Below the pieces are notes generated by a model. The model was not told the DNA's origin. It did no database searches and worked only from the letters and a program-made list of their open reading frames with translations. 64,000 bases of DNA, from assembly GCA_947247005.1 (NCBI GenBank), contig OX365945.1, positions 19,536,501-19,600,500 of the forward strand, in the 5' to 3' direction. Source of the DNA: Spisula solida (lineage: Eukaryota; Mollusca; Bivalvia; Venerida; Mactridae). Below, piece by piece: positions 52,205 through 63,424 of the stretch (its first letter is position 1; every line of letters begins with the position of its first letter). The position numbers were made by a program, and so were the translations under genes.

Positions 52205-55200
52205 CTGTATTAATAAATGCAAATTTAACGAGAGCATAGTACCCTTGCTCATCTTGGAGTCTACTGGAGTCTAGTCTACTGAATGGGGCCATCACAGTGA
52301 CAAAGTTAGGGTTGTCAACAGAGTCAAATTCAAAATCCTGAAAATCATATGCTGCAGACCAGTTTTGCCAAACAAGTAGCCTTCAACCACATTGTTTCCA
52401 TATCTAACGCCGTTTTTATAGAATAAAATCCTTCAGAACAGATTAAATTGGTCATAACTTTGCCATTTTTTCTTGAGATATTTTCATCAAATAACTTCTT
52501 TTGGTCAGAAATCATAGCTCTTTCAGGATAGATAAATCAGGAATTCCAGATTAATCAGGAATATTGACACCCCTGCAAAGTGTTTTGAGCTTAAAGTCAA
52601 TAACTGACAGATAAGGAGAAATGGTTACCTAAAGCAAAAATTCTAAGTTGAAAATGGGCAATAACTCTATCAAAACTATGGATAGAGTTACCCCATCTTA
52701 ACTCAATCTGAGTTTCAGTACCTTTAAATGAAAGTCAATTGTTATCCAAAAAGAATAATTACAGAGCGATAATAAAGTAATTATTTAAAAATCCAAGAAA
52801 ATTTGTCTTCCAAATAATTATGATAATGTCATACAATCACACACATGTATACCTTTGTCTGTGTTTGTTCCGTGTCGTCATAATCTAACAATTCTGTCTC
52901 TATATTATCTTCTTTCAACATCGTCTGTGCCTGAAAATATTTTGATAACAAAGTTCTGCTTGGAAATCAAATCTTGAACAAAATTGAACTGGGGGTTTAG
53001 GAGAAGTCATTTTAATGAAAGTTTGAAGTTGGACAATGGACACAGCGTGTTCACAATAGCTCACCATGAGCACATGTAGATTTATTGAAGTTTTATGGTG
53101 CATCAACAACTACTGGTCCCTCAGCATATAAACCAAATCACTGTATGACTTCCTGGGATACTATACAATTGAATGCCTTATTGTGATAACTGGAAGTTGA
53201 CTCGTTTATTCACTGTGGGTCCCATAAGCACATGTGAACTTTGTGCTTAAGTGATCTAATTAATAGCCTGTGTCACCTGCCCTGTGTTCAAGGAAAAAAA
53301 ATTGTGACGCCCGTTTCATACCAGTCCTGTTATGTAGCTGTTATGTACCAGGTAGGAAACGTTTCATAACTGGTACGTAACAGGTACGAAATGTACGTCA
53401 CATAATTTTTCCTTGAATGCAGGGCTGAAGTGTGACTCCAATATAGTCCCCAGGAAGAGAGTTTGAAGTATATGGAGGTTGTACAAAAAATATCAGATTG
53501 CCCTGATTTATGTCTCACACTTTGTTCCTGGAAATGTTCCTGGAAAAATAATTGTCTCGGAACATCTTTCAGACGTTCCTCTAAGCAACATTTTGTGTCA
53601 TCATTACTCAGCATCACTTTACTTGACAATAATTCTAGGTTTTTTGGGTCAGCCTGTTGGACGTCAGTACCATGCTCATTAGCAACCCTGGCAAACACTG
53701 GAGCATCCCAGGCTAGTGCTGAAACAGAAGTTACAAATTACAAGTAAACTCTTTGGGAGCCACACTAAGAACGCTCGTTGATTAACTTTGTACACAACAT
53801 CCATCAATTTCTCATGTGACTCCCATAGACAAATATCAGACGTCCAATTCTCAAGAGACAAAGATTGGTTTCGTGAGAGTGTTTATTAGATTCTGCTAAT
53901 CAACCTAATGTTGTAGTCTATGAGAGGATATTACATGAGTGTCTTTTCATATCAAATTTATTAAACGAGTTGAATAAAATAATAAAATGCGAGGCTTTGC
54001 CGAGCATTCTAGCGATTTTAATCAACGAGTTTAATGAATTCAATGTGGAAAGTCACAAATGTAATGTTCTTATTATCACATGTTAGCCTTTTCCGGCTGG
54101 AACATAAAAATAGCTACTTATTTTCACTAAAATAAACGCGCAAATTTGACGACGTCGCCTATACTTTGAGTGACGTCACGTCAAAGCTTTATTACACTAG
54201 TGTAATATCAAAAATAAATAATGGCTTTATTACGCTACCGCGACCTCAAACATGTGATAAACACTATTATTCCATGATTAAAGAGGATATGACGCATCCT
54301 TTAATCAGTTGTTCTCCACGTGTGATTGAAGAAGTTGTCAATTGCTTGTGAAGGACAGGTTCAGGTTCTGATTGGTAACTAGGATCACGTGGCTTACTGA
54401 TTGGTAACTAGGATCATGTGGCTTACTGATTGGTAACTAAGATCATGTGGCTTACTGATTGGATAACTATGATCCCATGGCTTACTGATTGGTAGCTAGG
54501 ATCATGTGGCTTACTGATTGGTAGCTAGGATCACATGGCTTACTGATTGGTAACTAGGATCATGTGGCTTACTGATTGGTAGCTAGGATCATGTGGCTTA
54601 CTGATTGGTAACTAGGATCATGTGGCTTACTGATTGGTAGCCAGGATCACATGGCTTACTGATTGGTAACTAGGATCATGTGGCTTACTGATTGGTAACT
54701 AGGATCACGTGGCTTACTGATTGGTAACTAGAATCATGTGGCTTACTGATTGGTAACTAGGATCACATGGCTTACTGATTGGTAGCTAGGATCACATGGC
54801 TTACTGATTGGTAACTAGGATCATGTGGCTTACTGATTGGTAACTAAGATCACGTGGCTTACTTATTGGTAACTAGGATCACATGGCTTACTGATTGGTA
54901 GCTAGGATCATGTGGCTTACTGATTGGTAGCTAGGATCACATGGCTTACTGATTGGTAACTAGGATCATGTGGCTTACTGATTGGTAGCTAGGATCACAT
55001 GGCTTACTGATTGGTAACTAGGATCATGTGGCTTACTGATTGGTAGCTAGGATCACGTGGCTTACTGATTGGTAACTAGGATCATGTGGCTTACTGATTG
55101 GTAGCTAGGATCACGTGGCTTACTGATTGGTAGCTAGGATCATGTGGCTTACTGATTGGTAGCTAGGATCACATGGCTTACTGATTGGTAACTAGGATCA

Positions 55201-58200
55201 TGTGGCTTACTGATTGGTAGCTAGGATCACGTGGCTTACTGATTGGTAGCTAGGATCACATGGCTTACTGATTGGTAACTAGGATCACGTGGCTTACTGA
55301 TTGGTAGCTAGGATCACATGGCTTACTGATTGGTAACTAGGATCACATGGCTTACTGATTGGTAACTAAGATCACATGGCTTACTTATTGGTAACTAGGA
55401 TCACATGGCTTACTGATTGGTAGCTAGGATCATGTGGCTTACTGACTGGTAGCTAGGATCACATGGCTTGATCCACTGACAGCCATATCTGCAAAGCTTA
55501 CCTTTCAGCAAGTAAATGTGCTCAGAACAAAGTGTCTCATACACCGAATTGGCTAGCCTTTTGAATAGGGTAATTCCACAATAAATAAATAAGCACATTA
55601 TCTTACATAACAATCAGTGAAAATTTATTTCACACAGGCACCAACCATGCTTCTTGGCAAAGTTATCCTCAGAGTACTTGACAACATTGTCACCATCAAA
55701 TTGTGATCTAAAATAATAATGACACAAGCTTCAAGTACCGTACATGCATGTATAATAAATAACGAGAGATGTTTGTAAAACATTTATGCCCCCATTGCAG
55801 CCAAACAGTCATTAATGTTAAAGGTCACAGCGACCTTGACTTTTGACCTACTGACCTCAAAATCAATAGGGGTCATCTACTGTTGCTGACCAACCTTCAC
55901 GTAAAGTTTGATTTTAGGGCAAAGTGTTCTTGAGTTATTGAACAGAAATCATTTGGTCTACAGACCGACCAATGAACAGACCGACCGACATGTGCAAAGC
56001 AATATATCCCCTAAAAAAGGGGTACAATTACAATGTATTATAAAATAGCCCATATTCAAACTGCAACTTCGCAAGTACATCATTGATGGGCTTATAGAAA
56101 GAATAAAAAGATATTGGGTAAAGCTTGGAGCAAATTCTTAGACTTATTTTTTTATATGTTTACAATGGAAACCAGCAGAAACATAGACTTACTGCTGTTC
56201 TTGTCCAGTGTTTTCTACAGGATCTCCTCTCATTGATCGTGATTTGGGATCAAAGAATGCTGAATTACTGTCCAGGTTGCGTAGGTACTAAAATTGAAGA
56301 TATTAAATTTCAGATCTCATAGAATTTTACAGTGACTGTATTGCATTGACATGATCGGATAATAATTTCAACATTATGACGTTAAGCCTTAACTCCACAG
56401 TGACACATTCTGACACATCCGCGAAGACTGTATTTTCATGCAGACATATTTCAATATTACAAAGCATTAACTTAAAGTTCCTGATTCCAATGCAAATAAA
56501 GTTACGATTTCAATAATCATCAGCCATTTTCAAAAGGCCAGTATAAAGATAGTGTACAGTAAGTAAATAGGTTTTGAGTCTATGTAGTAAAGGGTTAAAA
56601 TGTGTCCTGAATTCTAAAATTTTAAAACATAGTAACATATGATTGTAAAATCAATCCAAAAAAATAGCATTTTCAAGCATGTTCTGCCCAGTTAGGATCA
56701 AAATAGAGTGACGCATTGGTCGAATCCACTATTACTGTGCAATACCAATTATACAGGCTTATCCAGTCACACTAGACGCTTGGTACACGCATTTTAGTAA
56801 TTTATTAAATCCAGATCGTGATTATAATACTGAACAGACTATTCAAGATAATATAAAGAAAGAAACGAATACCTTTCAATTTATAATTAACTTGATTATT
56901 GTATTGCTTTGTCATCAAATGTATACATGTAATATATCTACAATTTCACACTTCATTCATTGGTAAACGTCATAAGTATGTACTATTTATTTCTTGTGTT
57001 AGGCCGATGGCTTGATTTGCGCAATAAACTTTGAAACTTGAAACCAGTCATCTATAATTTCAATGCAAAACTGCAATACCTTACCGGTTCAGACAAGGGC
57101 TTTAATCTTTTTTGTACACTTAAAATAAAACATACCTCTCACATTATCCTGGACAGTACTGAAGAAATGAATGTATAAATGAAAAAAAAACATGGATTTC
57201 TGTAGATATTTGGAAGTTTTTCATTCCTGAACATACCTTTGCAGTATTTTCACAGATACGAAGATTTCTGACAGGTTGTGTCTCAAACTTTTGACCAGGT
57301 GGCAAGGTGATATCATCTGCACATTTTTCTTGAGCATCTTTTTCCTGTATTAATAAATGCAAATTTGGCTATTAACAATAACAAGAGCACTGCCTAAGAG
57401 TGCTGGACGCCTTACTTTATAGTACACTTGCTCATATGAGAGCAAAGTTCAAAGTTTACAAAGGGCAACAACTCCTTAAACAAGACTGCGTTCGATAAAC
57501 GCTTATGCCCCCGTGGAAGCCTAGTCTATAAAAAAGCCAATCAGGGGCCATAATTCTGTAAAAATATTAAATAGGGTTACATGGCTTTGTCAGTATAAGG
57601 GGCTTATGATGGTAAACAAGTATGTCAAGTTTGAAGAAAACGCCTTAATGTAAGACGAAATTTAGGTTAACAAGAAAAGGACGCTTAATAAGTCTAGGTC
57701 CAAAATTAGGTCAAAATGGGGTTAGATGATACAGGCATGTGGAGAGTGTTCATATACAACACCCATGCAAGTATGAAAGCTTTGTAGCAAGCCATAATGT
57801 TGCTAGAAGAAACGGTCAATTTGGGTTAACCAAGAATTTGGCCCTTTAATAAGTCCAAAATAAGGTCAAGGTGAAGGTCAAAATGGGGTCAGGTGATATA
57901 GGTGTGTGGAGATTGTTCATATACAACATTCATGCAAGTATAGAAGCTTTCTTGCAAGCAAAAATGATGCTAGAAGAAACAGTCAATTTGGGTTAACCGG
58001 ACGGACGACAGACAGGTAAATCACTATATGCTATCTATCGATACAGGGGCATAAAAGCCGAAAATATTGCGGACAAGAATAAAGTATATAGTTATATCTG
58101 ATACTTTCCAAGGAGCAGAACTGTGTGAATAATCAGCGAACCCGAACGTGCCGATGATATGCACATCTCCACTTGGTAGTGAAGCTATCCATAAAGTTTT

Positions 58201-59431
58201 GTTAAAATCTGAGCAGTGGTTCTTGAGAAATAGCCCGGACAAGAATTAAGTATATAGTAATAGTGCGATCTTTCAAGGGGCATAACTGTGTGAATAATCA
58301 GCGAACCCAAACGTGCCGATGATATGCGCATCTCCACTTGGTAGTGAAGCTATCCATTAAGTTTTGTTAAAATCTGAGCAGTGCACAACCACCCCTTGGT
58401 AGTGAAGCTATCCATGAAGTTTTGTTAAAATCTGAGCAGTGGTTCTTGAGAAATAGCCCGGACAATAATTTAGTATATAGTTATATTGGCGATCTTCCAA
58501 GGGACATAACTGTGTGAATAATCAGCGAACCACAACGTGCCGACGATATGCGCATCTCCACTTGGTAGTGAAGCTATCCATGAAGTTTTGTTAAATCTGA
58601 GCAGTGGTTCTTGAGAAATAGCCCGGACAAGAATTTAGTATATAGTTATAGTGCGATCTTCCAAGGGGCATAACTGTGTGAATAATAAGCAAACCGGAAA
58701 GTGCCGACGATATGCGCATCTCCACTTGGTAGTGAAGCTATCCATTAAGTTTTGTTAAAATCTGAGCAGTGGTTCTTGAGAAATAGCCCGGACAAGAATT
58801 TAGTATTTAGTTATAGTGCGATCTTGCAAGGGGCATAACTGTGTGAATAATCAGCGAACCACAACGTGCGGACGATATGCGCATCTCCACTTGGTAGTGA
58901 AGCTATCCATGAAGTTTTGTTAAAATCTGAGCAGTGGTTCTTGAGAAATAGCCCGGACAAGAATCGGACGGACGGACAGACAGATGAATCACTATATGAC
59001 TCCCGATCTATCGATACGGGGGCATAAAAAATCCTTGATAGAGTTGCCTCCTCTTGTCTATTGAATGGGATCATCACAGTGACCAAGTGTGTTAAGTTTA
59101 AAGTCAATAACTGATAAATAATGAGAAATGGTTACCTAAAGCAAACAATCTAAGTTAAAAATGGACAACAGCTCTATCAAAACTAATTGATAAGAGTAAC
59201 CCCATCTTAGCTCAATTTGAGCTTCAGCAACTTTCAATGAAACTAAAAGAATTAATACGGTAAAGTGCGACAATAAAGAAATTATTTAAAAATCCATGAA
59301 TTTCAATGTGTCTCTGAATAATTACAACAATATCATACAATCACACACATGTATACCTTCAATGTCTTTGTTTGTGCTCTGTTGTCATGATCTAACAATT
59401 CTGTCTCTATAGTGTCTTCTTTCAACATCCT
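52181..59431 (-). CDS. SLU7: Divergent SLU7-like splicing factor gene, 3' seven exons; 5' end beyond right edge
   Basis: SLU7 is a nuclear factor for 3' splice-site choice in the second splicing step. Exons (minus order): 59357-59431, 57237-57344, 56193-56287, 55646-55707, 53519-53718, 52853-52930 and 52181-52204. All junctions are in phase, giving 213 residues and a stop. SLU7 landmarks in order are [61 protein letters not shown] and [11 protein letters not shown]. After LELL the sequence departs from SLU7, and the long C-terminal half usual in the family is missing. The sixth exon is a near copy of the first ([16 protein letters not shown] against [16 protein letters not shown]). The zinc-knuckle N terminus is not in the window. 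This could be a working shortened paralogue or a decaying copy; no stop or frameshift breaks the model. The exon 4 donor (G|GTTGGT) is weak. Confidence 0.72.
52307..52575 (-). mobile_element. MITE, CAGGGGTGTCA termini, copy 3
   Basis: 269 bp, reverse orientation relative to copies 1 and 2. The target duplication CAAAGT is at 52301-52306 and 52576-52581. The duplicated intron at about 59083 (GACCAAGTGTG) lacks the element. Confidence 0.85.
52853..52930 (-). CDS. SLU7: SLU7-like exon f (duplicate of exon a)
   Basis: 78 bases, phase 0 to 0, encoding [20 protein letters not shown] and EQTQTK. The splice sites (ATTTTCAG, GTATAC) and flanking intron are shared with exon a, so it arose by segmental duplication. 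Confidence 0.65.
53277..53427. mobile_element. Palindromic MITE, CAGCCCTGCGTTC termini, copy 2
   Basis: Ends CTGCCCTGTGTTCAAGGAAA and TTCCTTGAATGCAGGGCTG are inverted. The inside keeps GTACCAGGTAGGAAACGTTT, a decayed form of the copy 1 palindrome. It lies in the intron between exons e and f. Confidence 0.8.
53519..53718 (-). CDS. SLU7: SLU7-like exon e
   Basis: 200 bases, phase 1 in, phase 0 out with the GTGAGA donor. It encodes [18 protein letters not shown] then [12 protein letters not shown], followed by 40 residues with no clear SLU7 match. Confidence 0.7.
53935..54245. repeat. Imperfect inverted-repeat element in SLU7-like intron
   Basis: It holds AAATTTATTAAACGAGTTGA and TCAACGAGTTTAATGAATTC as an inverted pair, a GAGGCTTTGCCGAGCATTCT centre, then GTGACGTCACGTC. 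It is related in style to 61621-61741. Confidence 0.5.
54370..55470. repeat. 29-bp minisatellite, 38 units, in SLU7-like intron d-e
   Basis: The unit begins GATTGGTAACTAGGATCACG and ends TGGCTTACT. Variation is almost confined to AAC/AGC in TARCTAGG and to the hexamer CACGTG, CATGTG or CACATG. Every unit keeps ATTGG (inverted CCAAT), except TTATTGG or GACTGG changes in a few, and most keep CANNTG. There are no unique spacers, so this is not a CRISPR array. Confidence 0.97.
55646..55707 (-). CDS. SLU7: SLU7-like exon d
   Basis: 62 bases, phase 2 in, phase 1 out, encoding [20 protein letters not shown]. The donor choice is uncertain: G|GTTGGT aligns best with SLU7, but GTGAAA ten bases further on would also keep frame. 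Confidence 0.65.
55765..56026 (+). repeat. TGTTTGTAAAACATTTATGC family, copy 1
   Basis: It contains CTACTGACCTCAAAATCAAT, GGGGTCATCTACTGTTG, TGATTTTAGGGCAAAG and GACCGACATGTGCAAAGCAA in the same order as 63173-63424. It lies in the intron between exons c and d. Confidence 0.75.
56193..56287 (-). CDS. SLU7: SLU7-like exon c
   Basis: 95 bases, phase 0 in, phase 2 out. It encodes [17 protein letters not shown] then [11 protein letters not shown], the most diagnostic SLU7 block in the window. Donor GTAAGT. Confidence 0.88.
56288..57236. other. SLU7-like intron b-c
   Basis: Nothing recognised. AT-rich. Confidence 0.5.
57237..57344 (-). CDS. SLU7: SLU7-like exon b
   Basis: 108 bases, phase 0 to 0, encoding [20 protein letters not shown] then [16 protein letters not shown], the ADD..PGQ.F..VRNLRIRED.AK block of SLU7. 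Donor GTATGT. Confidence 0.85.
57481..59030 (+). mobile_element. Composite CAAGACTGCG element with tandem cores, copy 2 (SLU7-like intron a-b)
   Basis: It is homologous to 43211-44744 from CAAGACTGCGTTCGATAAAC to GATACGGGGGCATAAAA, with the same two core types and five or six degenerate 165-bp units. The duplicated intron f-g lacks it. Confidence 0.8.
59357..59431 (-). CDS. SLU7: SLU7-like exon a (acidic linker)
   Basis: 75 bases, phase 0 to 0, encoding [20 protein letters not shown] and TKTLK. Acceptor ATATTTTCAG, donor GTATAC. It is the parent or sister of exon f at 52853-52930. Confidence 0.7.
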
Positions 59432-60576
59432 CTGAAAATATCAATCAAAGTAAATTAAATTGCAGCGCTATATATTTTTGAGTAGATGGAGGCTAACAAT
59501 CTAACCATGACAGTGTGTTTATCCACACCCACTTGAGGTAGCCAAAAGACACGCCATTACTCTTTGACACTGTCTAAAAATACAGTCTTAACAAAATTAA
59601 TATCACTACGTATGCATGAGAAAAAAAGAACAGAATCAGTATGTCATAATATTGTCATTATCATTAGAAAGCAGTTCTGGAAATAGACCTTTATTAGCAG
59701 GACATGGACATTTAACGAGTTTGTGTTAAATAACACAGGCATTTAACAAATAACCAATCAATTCAGACACAAACAAATATTCAGACTTACAACGCAAATT
59801 GATATGCATACCGATCGACTCTATAAATTAACACCTTGCTGTCCATGTGTTGTTGTATAGTATATATGCTAATTAATGATATTATTTACTTAAGATATTT
59901 CATCTGAGCAAGTGAATATCAATATGATAGATACCGGTAAGATAACCTTTATTTTAAGTTGGTTATGTGATAACATATAACATCAGATTATTAGCTCAAT
60001 GTATCCGACATAAACATACCAACATACTTAACCTATATTTATTATAGATGATCATTGTGACCATCTTCCATAACAATAAGGCCAAAATTATGCTCTGCCA
60101 TGACTACAACAGGTTTATCTATTATTTGATCTAGTGACATATTTTTTATCTGAGGTGGCTGAGTATCGAACTTGACCGAGACTTATATATGATCAATCTG
60201 ACCAAGTTTTACAAAGATTAAAAAAGAACTTTATCTATGATTTGACCTACTGACCTTGTTTTGGACCTCATATCATCCAATATAGAAATTAACCTACATT
60301 TTGTTGAGATGATCATTGTGACCAAGTTTCATGAAGATTAGGTCAAAAATGTAACCTCTAATTCAATAGAGCCATCTCCTTATGTGAAGTGGGACAATGC
60401 AAGAGTAAAACGTAAATCATTTGGTCTACTGACCAACTGACATGTGCAAACCAATACAATCCCTCATCAAGAATGGTGAGCATAATCTATTGATGTTTTA
60501 TTGGTATTACAGATCGGAGCACTTATTACCTTGAACTTGTGTAGTTTCTGCTTCAGTATTGTTCAGAGATATTGAC

Positions 60577-60815
60577 CTGATCCTAACCTTTATGCATGAA
60601 TATAATTTATTGCAAGGTTCTTAATTGTGATGAATATAATAATTTCAATGAGCCAATCGTGTAATATCTGTCATTTAGATTTGTGTTTGTATTGCACCAT
60701 GGGCGTCTTCTTAATACTCACCACTAAGGAGAACCGGTGTTACAAATGTAGAAAAATATCAGCTGTTAAATTAGGCTAATAGAAGGTCAAGAATCATGTT
60801 AAAATCTTCATACAT
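60577..60815 (+). repeat. Second copy of the repeat at 24060-24310
   Basis: Ordered shared blocks are TTTATGCATGAATA, GATTTGTGTTTGT, GGCGTCTT, ATATCAGCT and CTAATAGAAGGTC. It has no internal LINE. Confidence 0.6.
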
Positions 60816-61620
60816 GTACTATCAATTTATCCAAACTGTGATGATAATGCAGTTTCAAAACAAATACCACCAGGTATTGTCGAACACTTTTGACCTGTGG
60901 CTAATTAGTCCCCGTGTGTTTTCGTTAAAGTACAGTAAGAATGTTTTGATGAGTTAAAATAACAACTCTGATTGGACAACGGATAAGCATGGATATTCAT
61001 GGGTGACAAGTTAAAAGTGACAGTCAATATACATATCATACTGGCCATGATCTCCCAAAGGATCTAGATTTGAGCAAAATCTCATCTCACATTATTGTCA
61101 TTCATCCTTGAAGTAATTTCCATGGGAGGATGGACCCAAAATTGGCATCACAAAACATACACATTATTCTGAGGTAATTACAGTAAAATGTCACGATCGC
61201 AAACTTCTGATGTTTCTAAAATTTAGACACTGATTTAAGCAAAATTTCAATTTGAGCCAAGATTTCTGCTTGAGGTGCTTCGGGAGATCGTGGCCTGGTC
61301 TCTCCATACTCATCAACTGTGATGGTCCACTAGACAGATCTGTATTTATCACATAACTTGCGGTCCAGGAGTGCCGTAAAGCCGTGCCGTAAATATCGTT
61401 CGGCACTCCCAGACCGTGCAGTAAATATTTAAATTGGCTTGATGTGACGTTAGCCAATCCATGCATTGATCCGTCAATGACGTCAGGTTAATATCAACGT
61501 CGCTATGACGTCGCGCTCATTGTACCGCTGAATTTTGGCTGACACATATGCAGCGTATGTCATCCTTTTGAACAATAGCGAGCGTTTCCTAAGGTTATGT
61601 GATAAATAGAATCTTACATT

Positions 61621-61742
61621 CGTGCTCATTACATACAAGTTTTATTAAACTCGTCGACAAAAACAATATGACACTCGGCAAAGCCTAGTGTCATATCATT
61701 TTGTCCACTCGTTTAATAAAACTCGTATGTAATGAGCACTCA
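61621..61742. mobile_element. Fold-back element, GTGCTCATTACATAC termini
   Basis: Arms GTGCTCATTACATACAAGTT and (inverted) GTGCTCATTACATACGAGTT are followed by TTATTAAAC and ATGACACT blocks on both sides; the centre is CGGCAAAGCCT. It has no coding capacity. Confidence 0.8.
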
Positions 61743-62553
61743 TGCAAGATCCTCTATAGATCACATGCTATGGTGAGAGCAGACCAAGTGTCAATGTGTA
61801 AAAACAACCAATAAGATGTGATCAACAACTTTTATTCCACATTCAGTAATTTATAGCATTACTTCTACTATAAAACAACAGTTATAAATATTTGCAATAA
61901 AATAAACATACTTCTAACTAAATTATCACAGACTAACATGTGCTTCATTGAGACGAATATATATATCATCAATAAAAAAAATATTCTATAGTGTACATGT
62001 ATTTCAATAACTTAACAAATAGATTGAACATAAAACATGAACATGAATACAGAATTCTGTAACACCAGTGGCCCTAAATTGCAATACAATGCAAGGTGTT
62101 TATGATGGTCAATAAGTATGCCAAGTTTGAAAGCAATGCATTGATGGACTTCAAAAATATTTGAGTTTCAACAACTTGAACCTTTTCGTTAACACAGCGC
62201 CATAGAATGCAATACTATGCAAGGTGTTTATGATGGTGAACGAGTATGCCAAGTTTGAAAGCAATGCCTTAATGGACTTAAAAATACTTGAGTTTCAACA
62301 ACTTGAAAGTTTTAGTTAACACTTTTGAACGGATGACTAAACAGATGGGTAGGACAATCACTATATGCCTCCTACATCAGTAGATGCCAGGTCACGAGAG
62401 CATTCAAACCAACATCACAACATACCATAATTTGTATCTTCCTAAATATACATCAAGGCTTATGTTTTTGTAAGTCAATCTATTGCGCTAGAGTTATAAG
62501 TAAATGGGGCATACATAAACAGTGATGGAGTATACACTGATTTTATTGTACCT

Positions 62554-62890
62554 CAGGGCTCGACACTAACACTGGTCCGGTGGTCCGAGACCAGTGGTTT
62601 ATGTCGAGGACCACTAACTCATGGAAGGCACCTGGTCCCATTGACCACTGAATATACCAAAAAAAATATTTTTCAAACATGATCTTATAGCTGTTTAAAT
62701 AGAAAATTCAAAGTGATAAAGGATGTTATGATTGAAATCACAATACTTTCCCTAAGTAGCACTAAACGGAGTAAGAACATAGATGTATAGCATGGTGAAG
62801 TTTCCTTAAAAGCAGTTAGGACCACCTGGAATTTTGTTGCACCATCAAGTCTCAATAGCTGCTTGGAAATTCCGGGAGTATCGAGCCCTG
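62554..62890. mobile_element. TIR element, CAGGGCTCGA termini (hAT-like)
   Basis: CAGGGCTCGACACTA on the left matches inverted CAGGGCTCGATACTC on the right. The inside has GGTCCGGTGGTCC and GACCACTGAAT. No clear target duplication was seen. Confidence 0.65.
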
Positions 62891-63172
62891 TACACGTATA
62901 CAAATTTAAATGCAATTATATATACTAGGTAACTTTCTGGCATTGAAGATAATACTTAACAGTAGATATTACCAGACAATATCAAATATTGCTTCAGACA
63001 ATTTGTTTTCACAAACTATTCAGTGATCTTAAAATCCAGACAGTCAGATACAGTGAGGAGGGTGTGGCCAGGACAATATGCTGGAGATGGTTGCACTTAA
63101 GGTAACCGGTCACATCTATTCAAAAACAACTATATCTTCAGCCAATTAAATTCTGATTGTCTTTAACATAAC

Positions 63173-63424
63173 AAAAGATGTTTGTAAAACATGTATACCC
63201 CAAAAGCAGCCCAATTGTCAGAAATGGTGCAGGTCACAGTGACCTTTGACCTACTGACCTCAAAATCAACAGGGGTCATCTACTGTTGATGACCAACCTT
63301 AATGTAAAGTTTGAAGATCCTAGGGCAAAGCGTTCTCGAGTTATTGAAGGAAAACCATTTGGTCTACCGACAGACAGACCGATATGTGCAAAGCAAAATA
63401 TCCCTTTGTCAAAGATGGCATAAT
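63173..63424 (+). repeat. TGTTTGTAAAACATTTATGC family, copy 2
   Basis: Same order of blocks as 55765-56026, including CTACTGACCTCAAAATCAAC and GATATGTGCAAAGCAAAATA. Confidence 0.75.

Noticed and set aside
54370..55470. Possible CRISPR array (29-bp regular repeats)
   Set aside because: Repeats are directly adjacent with no unique spacers, and the genome is eukaryotic. It is a minisatellite.
60530..60580. Possible third copy of the acidic exon on the minus strand (NNTEAETTQVQ)
   Set aside because: Similarity to exons a and f is limited to a few acidic and glutamine residues; the acceptor is unclear and the site borders a dispersed repeat.
61191..61466. 91-residue minus-strand frame near the right edge
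   Set aside because: It covers a GCCGTGCCGTAAATATCG self-complementary stretch and shows no protein similarity; likely repeat.
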